The notes under the pieces: generated by a model
What the model saw: the letters and a program-made list of their open reading frames with translations, nothing else
The model's database searches: none
What the model was told of the DNA's origin: nothing
In this document: positions 23,301 to 34,035 of the stretch, in pieces
How positions within the stretch are numbered: the first letter of the stretch is position 1
Layout: each line of letters starts with the position of its first letter
NCBI GenBank assembly: GCA_033060915.1
Contig: CM065389.1
Coordinates: 24,698,501 to 24,762,500 of the forward strand
Length of the DNA stretch: 64,000 nt
Direction of reading: 5' to 3'
Origin: Euryodendron excelsum
Lineage: Eukaryota; Streptophyta; Magnoliopsida; Ericales; Pentaphylacaceae
Position numbers and translations under genes: made by a program

Positions 23301-25047
23301 TTCTAAAAATCATTGCTCGGTGCATTCAGATTTGACCCAACCTTTGGTATGGGACTCACTTGAAGTGCACCAAAAACCATTGCACTGGAAGTGTATGGGA
23401 CGTCTGAAATGAAAAGGATCATTCGACATGCCTGATATTCTTGTCTGACATGAAAAGGATCAATTGACATGCCTGATATTCTTAAAGTAGGGGTTCAAAG
23501 CTTGTTTATAAGGACTCTGACTATGGTAATGGTGACACAAATCTGCTTCGTAAACATATGGTGCCTAACTGGGATTAATCACTGCTTAAATTTAGAAGAT
23601 GAAAAAAAGGTATTAAGGCATTTTGTTATTGGCATACATTTTTTTTGCTTCGCATGAGACGTTGCAACTATTGTAACATTCATGCTAAGCATTTGTTCAT
23701 GTTTTCATGTAATATTCTCTGTCAAAATATTATGAGTATCGCTGCTATTATAAATTTGTGGTAGCAACTGCTAAAAGTATGCACTGATTCTTCTCATTTG
23801 TTTAGTAAGACGTAATTCTTTTGGATATTTGATCAGAACAATATTAGCAGGGATGAGGTGGAGTTTTTCACATTCCAGTGTTTTGACATTGCAATGGTTA
23901 TGATCTTTGTTCGTGTGCCTTCTCACGTTAGGCTATCCTGCAGCAGTTGGAGACTTGGGTTATATTCTCTTAAATTTGCTTCTAGTCTTTTAGAAAGCTG
24001 TGAGGATGATTTTAGATTTAAAAACTGGATGAGGAGTTAGGCTGTCAATGGATATAATTTGATCTGATTTGGACTGAGTTCGATTATCAATGGGTCAAGT
24101 TATGATTTGAATCCAACTTTAGTTTGACCCAACTTAAATCTGATTGTAATGTTGATTTAGATCCACCAATTTTTTTTCTTCTTTTGGTACATTGGAGGGC
24201 TAAAGTCTTGGGGCAGGAAGAGGGCGTGGGTAAGTCAAACCCATGACCACATGGTATGGGTGGAGGTGCTACTACCAACCATGGGGCTAACCTTGCTCCT
24301 CTAGATCCACCATTTTGAAGTTGAGTCCGAATGAAGAAAATCAATTATAACCGGATCAAGATTTAGATCCATGTCTGATTGAATCTAATAAATGATTAGC
24401 CTAAAAATTTTTTAGTATAATTTGATAATTTCTTAAGTTATTATTTTGATGTGATATAGTGAATGTTAAGATCGTCAATTCCATACTTCGCTCAGAGTAG
24501 GATTGAATTTGAACACTTATGTCGGTGTGTCTGAAAATGCATCGAACTCATAAGCGAAGAAGGCACATCTACCAAATGCTACAACATACATGGTGGTTCT
24601 GAAGAACAACATTATAATAATAATAAAGATTACATCATAACCCTATGATCTTTCTTGATATATCCTGCTTACAACCTTGTCAGTACATATTTCCAGTGTA
24701 AGATGGCTTTTAGAATTTTCGATTCGAACATAGACCCCCTTTCCAATGCTACTGCAGACCTACCTTTGTTTCCTGTGCAGTTTTTAACAAATTCAATTTT
24801 CTTCTTGTTGTGTTCGTTGCTTTAGAGTTCCATTTTTTTTTATCATCACCAGTGAGATGACAATGATTCTTGTGATGCGCAGTATCATGAGTTGGGGGCT
24901 GAAGCTTACTATTTGATGGCTATGGTATTTGACAAGCTGGGGAAGCTTGAGCAAAGGGAAGAAGCTGCAACTTCATTCAAGAGGCATATGATCGCACTTG
25001 AAAATCCTCTAGACCACCAGGAAGATCCTCTCTTCATTGTGTTGTAA
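14383..25047 (+). CDS. APC5: APC5-like gene, six terminal exons (partial)
   Basis: Six exons join in phase into about 280 residues matching the C-terminal third of plant APC5, the TPR-containing scaffold subunit of the anaphase-promoting complex: 14383-14488, 14603-14744, 15678-15776, 17545-17809, 23137-23204 and 24883-25047. All have AG acceptors and GT donors. Blocks recognised in order are ALKIAEEKFLSVSKSRILLL, LKLAQQLCDELGVLASS, NMQVENATILLLLAKIRK, LGIPYALASLSFCQSFNLDL, LGHGGLELHARAFIAEAKCY and ELGAEAYYLMAMVFDKLGKL. The stop is TAA at 25045-25047. This 3' part shows no stop or frameshift, but upstream exons are missing apart from 6549-6797, which carries a stop. The locus is therefore either a recent pseudogene or a partial duplicate. 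Intron 4 is 5.3 kb and full of transposons. Confidence 0.85.
15955..17290. mobile_element. GACACG-family element in APC5 intron, split by foldback
   Basis: The left part (15955-16083) and right part (16805-17290) together resemble the 11710-12216 element. The left starts with AGAAGCACAGATG. The right contains GCGTGTCCAATACTTG and ends near GCACCTTCTTAG. Between them sits a separate 721-bp inverted-repeat element. The copy is diverged. Confidence 0.55.
16084..16804. mobile_element. 721-bp foldback element with long inverted arms
   Basis: The element opens GGGTAAATATTTATTGTCCC and closes with GGGACAAAATGATTGTTTACCC in reverse orientation. The arms stay roughly complementary for more than 200 bp on each side: TTTAAATCCTCTAACTTT pairs with AAAGTTGGAGGGTTTAAA, and the TTGACCCTCTAAACTATAG region pairs with the segment near 16620-16650. 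The loop is about 16370-16520. There is no transposase. AT-rich flanks (ATTTTTATA and ATTTTTTTT) could be a decayed 9-bp duplication, which would suggest a Mutator-like foldback, but that is inference. Confidence 0.75.
17935..18354 (-). mobile_element. Ty1/copia 3' fragment in APC5 intron 4
   Basis: An LTR-like AT-rich piece is followed at about 18073 by the polypurine-tract-type sequence ACTCCCCTCAAGTTGGAGCA (minus-strand purine-rich). Broken minus-strand coding from the copia RNase H C-terminus follows. It ends abruptly where hAT-like sequence begins. Confidence 0.6.
18355..19920 (-). mobile_element. Decayed hAT transposon
   Basis: The left end is rich in CCCGGCCC and GGGCTTGG words, common at hAT ends in plants. 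Minus-strand reading gives broken transposase. Near 19830-19860 a TLDNATNND segment matches the catalytic-region signature of hAT transposases. At 19320-19240 a block resembles the segment before the dimerisation domain. At 19062-18865 ILNPKTIKVLICLKDW resembles the hAT C-terminal dimerisation motif. Several stops and frameshifts are present and the N-terminal half is missing at the right, where copia sequence begins. Confidence 0.65.
19921..21860 (-). mobile_element. Truncated Ty1/copia element with one LTR
   Basis: An LTR-like segment (about 19921-20105, with TATATATAGAGAG) is followed at 20107 by TCTCCCCCTCAAGC, a polypurine tract on the minus strand. Minus-strand pol pieces then follow: RNase H (20700-20431, with FSDADWASRHTNPRSTSGYC), RT (around 21100-21050, including a YVDDII-type active site) and earlier RT near 21250-21500. 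Stops and frameshifts interrupt them. Integrase, gag and the second LTR are missing, so the element is truncated at the right. Confidence 0.7.
21894..22257 (+). repeat. 121-bp tandem repeat, three copies
   Basis: Units begin with GGCTATATTAAACATTCATA at 21894, 22015 and 22136. They are nearly identical and differ by single bases and by the length of a poly-T run. The array lies in intron 4 of the APC5-like gene and repeats a TTGCAGACTTGCAATG segment in each unit. The near identity points to recent expansion. Confidence 0.85.
22258..23136. other. Intronic sequence, last part of APC5 intron 4
   Basis: Intronic DNA with no recognised gene. It has a run of 14 C at about 22983-22996. The acceptor CTCCAG at 23131-23136 precedes the fifth terminal exon. 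Confidence 0.6.
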
Positions 25048-27175
25048 AGAAAACACAGATATAGTGCCTGTGATGTAGTAACAAGGCTCTTTGGAGCTCT
25101 CTCTCTATATATATGCATCCATAATGTTCTCTTCTGCGTTTTCTAGACGTAGCGTATGCTGATTCAGATCAGATCAGATCAGGTCAGATACTTGAAATAA
25201 CAATTGAAATTATAGAAGTTCATCAAGCTGTTTTGCATTACTGAACCCAGACAAAAAAAAAAATGGTAGTCTTGAATAGACATGGTGTTGGTTGCCTAGT
25301 TATATTTCCGGAAACTCTACTCTTCACCGTCTTTTTTTTTAATTTATTTATTTACTGCTGCTTTTTGTTGTTGAGAAAGAAAGAAACACTTCAAAATTCA
25401 CGATGCACTTCATATCTCTAGAAATGTTAGTTCAACTAGAGAAGCTGGAAACAATAAAGGAAAATGGAAGCTTAAAATTATGGAAAACCAGAAATGCTAG
25501 ATAATATAAAATTAAATAAGATCTTATTAAAAATATATTAAAAACACTAAAAAATAATATAAAGTACGTAGAATTCATTTATGATCAAATAAAATATTAA
25601 TGCTATATAATATCTATTGGTTTTTATTAAAAAATTATATATTGACCGTCAATAAGCTTTGGTAGTATAAAAAAAGATAAAAATTATGAGAAATGAGTTT
25701 TTAGAGAGTTTACATGATATGTTAGCATTTTGGAAAGTTTCGAAATTGTTTTCTATGAGTTGTTTTTGAATTTTACAAAGTTTTCTTTTGTAAGTGAATT
25801 TTTGAAAAAGCGGGTTTCTCCCCTTCCTCACCAAATTAGTTCAAAAGGTACGTTTTCTTATGAGAGCCATTTCACATGAAACTATTGCTTTTCTACTTCT
25901 GCGTCAGCTTCAACCACCACTTTCACAATACTCACTTATATGGGCACTTTCATACAAAAAGGTATCCAAATTCTCGAAGGAAACATTTGGAATGCGTTTG
26001 AAAGAATGGAAAGGAAAGTAAGGCAAACGCAATTAAAGGAAATGGAAGAAAAGGAAATAAATAAATAAATATATATATATATTTATAATCGAAGGAAGAA
26101 TAAAGGGACTGAGAATTATTTCCTTTCTTTTGTAGTTATAAAGCAGAAGGACTTGCTAATTCTCTTTTCATAAAAGAGGTGCTAATAGGTGCTTGTGGTG
26201 TGGTGTGTCGTGTGGTGGGGGGCTCATTTAGTGGCCAAAAAATCCCTATTTATTCATCTTGGATGTGTGTGGAAGAGCGACTTCTTTCATTGGTGGGACT
26301 GCGTGATTAAATGTATATGTAATATATATATATATATATATATGATAATATTTGACTCATGATGATTACCTGAATATCTTTGAGTGACGGTTCATGATAT
26401 CTTTTTTTCATCAAATATTAAAACGAAAGAATATCTTTTGAAAATTCAGAAACAAAAACCACAACTCATTGGATCTCAGATTTGAGATTCCTTATAAAAA
26501 AATGTCGACTCTTTGAATCACAAGTCTAGTGTCAGAAATTTTTGCTAACTCTCTTAATCTAACAGAATGGTTACGAACCATGCTCTTGTGTAACACTGAA
26601 AGCATGTTTTGTAACAGGACCGGCTGAACCAAAAGGCAACAAGCTCATTGGACTTTATGAAACCTTATATGCTATAGATATGACCTTACAGTTTCTACAT
26701 CATTTATAAAAAAAGTCCCAGTTCAGATGAGAAAAAAAAGCCTAATAGAAGAAGGTGCAAAATCAACTACAATAATTAACTTTCAAAAAAAAAAAAAAAT
26801 TGGTTTAACAAAATAATTTGTATAAAGTTTTTTTTTGTAGACTCCAAAATTTTAAAACCTTATGTACTATTAAAGCCCTATTGAATTTTTAAAAAATAAA
26901 AATAATAAGTTATAAAAAGAAAATCCAAAATCTATACACTAAATAACTTAAGGAAAAGAAAATATCAATTTACAAAATAAATTAAATAAAAATTTCATAA
27001 CAATATTAAAAATATAAAAAGCCTCATTTAAACTTGTTCCTTTATTTGTATCAAGCATTAGTAACCACACTTTTCAGTTTAGCTGGCTAAAACTGTGAAT
27101 CACTTTTATTTCTATAGTAAAAATTAACCACACCTTTAAATCAACAAATTTTTTTTTATTTTTTTATAATCAGTT
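25048..27175. other. 3' flank of APC5-like gene and AT-rich intergenic DNA
   Basis: No gene was recognised. AT microsatellites lie at about 26070-26082 and 26318-26343. The DNA from about 25490 onward is very AT-rich. The gene's polyadenylation site could not be placed with confidence. Confidence 0.55.
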
Positions 27176-27866
27176 TTCATTTGTGTAGCAGTTTGTGCCA
27201 AAAATCCCAATTGGGATTCCAATTGCCGCGATGTCTGGGCTTACAAGTCTTGTGTGCCCACATCGTATTGTCAATTTTGTGTCGTACAAAGGCTGTTTGG
27301 CCCTTTTGGAATCGCAAAACTGATACCGACGGTATCGATAATGTCTAAGTGTCCGGAAGTGCAATATGCCATAAGTTTCTAACCGGGACTCCAATGGCAG
27401 CGTTGTTTGGGCACATAAGTCTCATATGCCTCATTCTGCTGCGTGCTAAGTTTTATGTCATACAAAGTCCATTTGGACATTTGATATCGCGAAACCTTGA
27501 TACCAACTATATAAAAAATGTCTCAAGTGTCCAAAGGTGCAATATGCCATAAGTCACCAACCAGGACTTCCATGGCCGTGTCTTCTATACCCACAAGTCT
27601 AGTGTGCCAACACAGTGCTAGTCCCCAACCAGGACCCCCATGGCTGTGTTGTTTACACCCACAAGTCTTGGGTGCCTACACGGTGCTGCATGCTAAATTT
27701 AGTGTCATATGGAGTTCGTTGGCCAATTTGGCATCTCGAACCCTGATACCAACCATAATCGAAAACGTCTTAGTGTACATTGGCGCAATATGCCATAAGT
27801 CCCCGATCGATACTTTGATGCCCGTGTCGTTTAGTTACACAATTCTCATTTGCATACACCTGCACT
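27176..27866 (+). repeat. 178-bp satellite-like tandem repeat, about 3.5 copies
   Basis: The word GCAATATGCCATAAGT recurs at 27361 and 27539, 178 bp apart. It recurs at 27784 as GCAATATGCCATAAGTCC, 245 bp on, because a 67-bp internal segment (CCAACCAGGAC..CATGGC..GTGTTGTTTACACCCAC) is duplicated in that unit. A more diverged unit precedes from about 27185. Each unit contains CAAGTCT, GTGTCATA and GATACCAAC blocks in order. No coding content is evident. The unit length is nucleosome-sized, as in many plant satellites. Confidence 0.75.
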
Positions 27867-28790
27867 AAGATAAAATGCAACTTAAAAAAAAATGCTATAT
27901 ATTAAAACAACAATGATAAAATCACGACTTAAGACAAAATAAAAACTTCAATTTACCCAAATATCAAAAGTGTATTTACATATATATTGAAAATAAGTGA
28001 CCATATCCTGGCTATAGTAGGAGAAAATACAAAATAAGTCCCATAATAAAAATTTTTATATTAATAATTCGAAAGCCAGTTTTTTATTTCCACAAACAAA
28101 AGACAAGGACTAAAAGCCTGATCAAGAATCACGCTCCTAATCACGCTTTTCTTAAAAGCATGATTTCGAATCATGCCAAACTGGGTTTTGTAAATAACTT
28201 TAAAGTACTCCTGTTAAATAAATCAGTATTATTTTACTTTTGTCAGGAACGAACCTTACGTTAGTTGGGTCCATGACATCAACAACCCATCCAATTAATT
28301 GACTCTAGTTCAAACTAGCAAGTTACTAGGATGACGCCCAAGTTAGGAATAAAATTAATTAAACTTTCAAGAAATTAAATCTAGAAGGATTCCTTCACCA
28401 AGGAGTCAATAAGTGCAGTACTAGCTCAAATATTTCTCTCTTCCTTCACTTTGCAATTCTCTAGATTAAAAATATAAAGAAAGATAAAATATTCTTCTGT
28501 ACATGGCACAAGCAAATGGAGTGTGGCCATATAAAAAAAGAATAAATTGAAGCGTGTTATAAAACTAAAGAAATATTTAAGAAAATATAAAAAATTAATA
28601 AACACAAAATATAAAGAAATTAGTTCTTCTAGAATTCTTAAGAGTTCATCTTTCATATTGTAAGTACTTCATTTTTGTCTGCTCAGCAATCTCTGATTCA
28701 AAGTGATTCTCCAGTAAAGCATCACAACACTATTGAGCCCAAACCGGCTTTTCAAACTCCAAGTCAAGATAATTAGTCGCTTCTCGGGCC
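27867..28790. other. AT-rich intergenic DNA
   Basis: Nothing was recognised apart from AT-rich sequence and a short AATCACGCT repeat around 28120-28180. Confidence 0.5.
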
Positions 28791-31700
28791 TGTAATGCCC
28801 ACTGAAAGCCAAAATGACCAAAACGCCCTCGGGCACTTTAGGGAGCTTTCCGAGACCGGGCGGTCTCCAAAACCAACATGCTGCCATCGGAGTGATGGAC
28901 AGACTCACAAATCTTAAGCAGTTCACCTCTAGCGCCTGTTAGCCCACCAATGTAGAATGTCCGTTATGCCTCTTGCCATTCGGTAAGCTTCCTGAGATCA
29001 GGAAATATCTGGAACCAACACTAAAATTGTTGGAATGGTGGAAACACTCACAAACCATCAAATCGTTAGACCAACGGTAGACATGGGTACGCCGCTAAAC
29101 AACCTAATGTCACGAGACCGAAAGTGCCCCTTGGTCGTGGCACATTTTTCAAAGAAAAGAGAGATCTTCAAAAACCAACTTGTAACAACCATGGAGTGAC
29201 TGAAACACTCGTAAACCCAGGTTAACACCAGTGCTTGCTAGCCCGACATGGTGAAAAATAACCAAATTGCCCCTTGGGCACTTCGGCAGGCTTTTGAGAA
29301 AGTACAAAACCCTCCAAGTGATAAGTACACCCCTTTTCGATTGTCTCCTAAAAGTCAATCAAACCAACTCCAGGATAACTCTGGTGATACTAGGTACAAA
29401 ATGACCAAACTGTCCTTTGGACACTTTGACACATTCTTTGAGAAAGCACCAATCCCTCAAGGCGGTAAGGCTACCTTCCAAGACTGTCCCTAAATAGTTT
29501 GGCATGACCAAAATTCCATTCAATCTGGTCCCATTTCAGTTAACTCGGGTTAAAATGACCATTTTACCCTTGGTGATCTGAGCCCCCCATTCTAACCACA
29601 CTGACTGAGCGTCTTATGACGATTGCTACTTTTGAAATTGATAGAGAGTCTCACAGACGCTCCCGAAAGCTTAGTTTTATGCTTGCTTTCCGAGGTGATA
29701 TCTCTATCATCTGGAACCATCCAAGGCTCCCTGAGGGCACCCAGTTCAAGATAAACTATTGGAGAACGTCGTGAATGTGCTCGATTCCTCCAGATCTTTC
29801 CCGATTAGCATGAACATCGAGGTAAAGTTAGCATAAAAGTTTTTGGCAGTGGAGCATGTGTTACATGCGCCCAAAAAATGATCAAATCGTTGAATAACTT
29901 GCCTTATAGCCCAAGCTAGGGTAGTAAAAGGATGCCACATGGCATCCTGTGAGAGGTTAAGGATAGGCGCATGTGCTACATGTGCCTAATCAAATTTTGA
30001 CTTGGAGCATGTGCTACATGCACCAATGCCCAACCAGATTGTCCAACCAGACTTTTTATACATATTAGGCCACCCCCAGTTTATTTTGGAGACTAAAATA
30101 GTAGGGAAACTCTGTCAAAATCAATACAGAGCTTCGAAATTCAATATGAGTCTCCAAAATCCAAGAATCAAGAGTTCAAGAGGCCTTGAAGATCCATTCC
30201 TCCATTCAAGAGTCAAGCTATGGTGGATTGCAGACAAGGTAAAACTCTATTTATATTTATGTTATCCCCACTCCTCTTTTCTCCCTCCAAGTTCAATTGA
30301 ACTTTTCTTCACTTTTAACCCCCATGTTCTACCTCCATTTCTTACATGTTTGAAACAAGAGAGTTCTTTGGCCATGCTTAGAGGAAAGTTTGTGAGAACC
30401 ACCAGTTGGAGGATCTCTCACAAGCCTACTTGAGCATAGTATGACTTCCAGATTTTCTTGCTATATGGTGTAGTCTTGAACCTTGTATGATTCATGACCC
30501 TCTTGCATTATAATGATTATTACGTTCATGTATTATATGCGATGGTCTTGTTGTCATGCTTAAAATGGTTTTCAAAACCCCCACTAGTTCCATTTTCAAG
30601 TGGTTTACAAAGTTCATGTTCAAATGATTTCCAAAAAGTGCTTCTAAGTTGGAGTTTCTTGAAGTTTAAGCTAAGAACCCTAGTTTTCCAAGCCTTAGGA
30701 TGTTTTACCCTATACCCTACTCCCTACCTTGCATTCTTGTGGCTCTCTTGAGTTTTGCATAAAAAATGATTTTCAAAACCGCCCTCTCTAAAAGAGATTT
30801 TCAATGCCTTTATAAAAGTTTTCAAAACATCCCTCCTTGTTGGGGGGGGGGGGGTTCAATAATTGTGCTCTTTTGAGTTTTAGTGTTGGAATGGTCATAA
30901 GGAAGCTTTCTTTGGAATAGTTTTCATCAAATCAACCATATGAACCCTAGCTCACTAGAATGGTTTTGATGTCATAAAAGTGGTTTTCAAAACAACCCTC
31001 ACTTGAATGGTTTTCAAGTGGTTTCCAAAAGACTACCTATTCTATGTTGATTTTCAAAGTTTGGCTCTTTTAAGTTAGTGGTTGGGATGGTTTTAAAGGA
31101 ACCCTCCTTGAAGTGATTTCCAAGCATAAACAATGTAAACCCTACACTTACTCGAGTGGTTTTAGAAAAGTTGTTTTCAAAATCTACAACTCTCTTGAAT
31201 TGTTTTCCTAAAATGGCTTTACATGAAATGATAGTTTCCTTGCATAAAATAATGACTATCTTACATGAAATGACACTTTTCCAAACAATTCTTCAAAGTT
31301 TTTCACATAGAATGATAAAGTTTTTACATGAAATCATGATTTTCAAAACACATTTTCAAAGTTCTTGCATAAAACCACCCTTTCCAACTTACCACTAGGT
31401 TCAAAACACTAATCCAAAGCCACTTTCCAAAACTACTTTTCAAAACCATCGGTTAACTTGACCCTAGTTGTACAACCCTTGGTTAACTTAACCCTAATTA
31501 TCCAACCCTAGGTTAACTTGACCCTAGTTTCCTAACCTTAGGTTAACCTAACCTATGTTAGTCAACCATAGTTCATGTAACCTTAGTTAGCCAACCGTAG
31601 ATTAACCTAACCTAAGTTAGTTAAACATAGGTCAACCTAACCATGGTTAGTTGACTTCAAGACCCTTTTTGAAAACATTCTACTCTTTTGAGTTTTCAAA

Positions 31701-32270
31701 AATCATGATTCCAAAGCCCTTTCAAATGCTTTTATACTCCCCTTAAATGTGTTCAAGAGCTCTCTAAAACTTGTCCTAACAATATGGACATGCACTTAAC
31801 ATCTTTTAAAACTTGTTTTCTCAAATGTTTTTTCAAAACTCACAACCCTAAGGTGATCATAACCTTCTCATGGTCAGAGTTTTCAAAAAAAAAAAAAAGT
31901 GATACATCAAATACAACCTTCAAGGTTGTTCATATTAAGGTTTTAGAGCCTCAAGTGTTTGTCAAAATCCTTTTAAACAATGATTTACACGAGTCACCCC
32001 CTTGAAGTAATCTTAGGCCTTTTATGGTTAATGTTGTTCAAGGAAAGTGAGATATCAAGTAGGGTTCTAAAATCCTAAAGTTTTCAAAACCCTAAGGGAA
32101 GTGTCTAACCCCCCTTTTTTTTTAAAAAGATTTTCCAAAAATCATAACCCTGAAGGAGTCTATTTGATTGATAACTAGTCTCTCAAGGGTGATGAAACAT
32201 TTCAAAGTACTTTTCATAAGGTATACAAAAAAAAAAAAAAAAAAAATTTATAAGTGGACTTAATTTTGTC
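28791..32270 (+). mobile_element. Old diverged copy of the long Tat-like LTR
   Basis: The start TGTAATGCCC and several later blocks align in order with the long solo LTR at 38458-54868. A block AGGTTAACACCAGTGCTTGCTAG (29219) matches 39453, TGCTTGAAACAAG-type sequence near 30348 matches 40955, and CTTGAACCTTGTATG near 30474 matches 41081. The long TTTTCAAAAC-rich tract (30540-31450) matches 41130-41900. The conserved 3' end with GGGATACGTAGGCA, present in the long LTR at 54053, is absent here, so this copy is 3'-truncated. Repeated near-palindromes of the form CATGTGNTACATG lie at 29850-30020. A poly-A run closes the region near 32225-32247. Confidence 0.6.
31449..31661 (+). repeat. About 30-bp tandem repeat rich in GGTTAAC
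   Basis: At least six degenerate units follow the pattern GGTTAACTTGACCCTAGTT plus about ten bases. The units decay to the right (GGTTAACCTAACCTATGTTAG). The word CCCTA recurs, but the sequence is not a telomere repeat. Confidence 0.7.
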
Positions 32271-33668
32271 ATATAGCTATTTGGCTTGACTTGTATTCAT
32301 CTAGTATACAGATGTTGCGTCCTTTTTGCTTCCTTTACTGGATTTTATTTACCTATCAAATAAAAGATTTGCAAGATTTGGTAGATTGGAGAATTTTTGG
32401 GGCTCCTCTATTGTCAAATATGTTGTTGAGCATAAGTGAGGGACAAGATGATGATTACTAAAACACTTTCAAAGGGAGACAAGTTGAGATGCGGTCGACC
32501 ATGAATAAGAAAGTAATGTTTGATGTGATGTCTTTCTATGGTGCTTTGTTAAGGTTAGAGAATGTAATTTCCATGGAAAAGGATTTGGTCCATTGGGTGC
32601 CTTCTAAGGTGTCCTTTTTTTTAGGTGTATGAGAATACTTTCCACCTTGACAACTTGATTAGTGTTGTTTATGTAAGCTGTAAATTTGCGGCTTATCTTC
32701 TTATTCATTTTCATGTGAAAAATGGAGCTTTGGGGGATGATCCTTGTATTGTTTATTGTGGCTTGGGTTTTTCCTAGGATAGTTAGTTGTGGACGTGTGG
32801 CACTATTGTTGAGGTAGTAGGGTGGGATCGGGAAGGACGAAAGGTTGGGTCTTGGCCACTAAACGGATGATCTTTCGAGGGGTAAGAGGAGTCTTTACAT
32901 AGATTGAGAATCACCTTTTTTTTTTTGGGTACTAAGAAGGGCCTTTTTGTGTATTTTGTGTAGTTGCTTGTCGGGAAAGGTGAACGATAATGTTGATCAA
33001 TTTTTGAATTTTGTACTCTATGGAGATGTGACGTGTGTATAAGCTATATTTTTTTCCTTATTTTGTTTTTTGGTTGTAGATCCCTTTTGATGGTTTTTTT
33101 TTTTGTCCTTTCGCATATGTGAAGCATCCCCTTTCGATGCCCGCTTGATAAACTTTTGTTTATCAACAAAAAAGTGGGGTACTTTAGCATTCCTAGAATG
33201 GAGGCAATAGTGAGAATAGTATCCACTCTGCACTTGACTCAATGTAACAGCTATTTCAAGCCATTGGATAAAGCTTCAAAATCAAACTGTAGCCCAATAG
33301 GCCATTTTATTTAATTTATATTCAGTCTTCTTGTTCTCCATATGTCTATGATTTCTTGCCTTTAATAAGTTTGATAAGAATTTTGAATGGACTATTACTA
33401 AACTTGGTGATACCGGAATTTATTGCGAGTGTTGCTAGCATCTTGTGATTTTCACAAGTACTTGTCATGATCAACATGTCAAAGTAAATTATTATTATTT
33501 TAAATGCTTCACTACCTCTTATTTTTATTTCTCTGTGTATATATGCATATGTCTATATATTTAACTTTATATTGTTATGATTAATTTCTTTTATTCAAAA
33601 GAATTCATTATGGGTAGCATATAAAGGTTATTACACTATGATACTGATCATGAAATAATGTTTTGAAG
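32271..33668. other. Intergenic DNA without recognised gene
   Basis: Short broken frames occur but none was recognised. A first exon of cyclin H was looked for here and not found. Confidence 0.5.
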
Positions 33669-34035
33669 TGTGGAATGACAAGAATGGAAGCAGATGTTGA
33701 TGCGTCCTGGTCATTCCCTGAACCTCAAATTGATGCAAAAGACAAGGGTAAATATTTTGTTCAGACTTAAATTTGTAGGGTATAATTTATATGTCTTTCA
33801 CATTCTTGATTAGATGATTTTAATATATAGAATTTCTCTTTCTGTTGCCATTTTGTTTCTATTTTCACATTAGTCAAGAATCATTCTCGACCATTTTGTT
33901 TATACTTTCACATTAGTTGAGAAGCATTCTCAACCTAAATCACTTAAGACTGATGAAGAACTAGTTTTGTGGGAATTTTATGAGTTCAAAATTCAAGATG
34001 TATGTGATGCCTTTAAATTCCCACATAAAATTCAG
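33669..34035 (+). pseudogene. CYCH: Cyclin H gene fragment, two exons
   Basis: Two exons read in matching phase: 33669-33747 (ends with one base of a codon, donor GGTAAAT) and 33917-34035 (acceptor CATTAG, two bases complete the codon, donor GTATGTG). The translation matches plant cyclin H, the partner of CDK-activating kinase in TFIIH. Recognisable blocks are CGMTRMEADVDASWSFPEPQ, then EKHSQPKSLKTDEEL and KIQDVCDAFKFPHKIQ, the start of the first cyclin box. No earlier or later exon was found, and an LTR (34632) sits downstream. Retained introns rule out a processed pseudogene. It is a duplicated or broken gene piece, or part of a gene whose other exons lie far away beyond insertions. Confidence 0.7.
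33848..33933 (+). repeat. 43-bp tandem duplication spanning a splice acceptor
   Basis: Units 33848-33890 and 33891-33933 match at most positions. Each contains TTTCACATTAG followed by the start of the second cyclin H exon, so both the acceptor and 17 bases of exon are duplicated. The second unit gives the open frame. Confidence 0.8.

Noticed and set aside
28120..28180. AATCACGCT repeats as a possible CRISPR-like array
   Set aside because: The spacing is irregular, there are only three or four short words, and the DNA is plant nuclear.
30841..30854. Run of 14 G as a possible G-quadruplex
   Set aside because: A single homopolymer run in repeat DNA, with no second G-tract nearby.
31449..31661. 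Possible interstitial telomere repeat because of CCCTA words
   Set aside because: The unit is about 30 bp and lacks the plant telomere heptamer in tandem.
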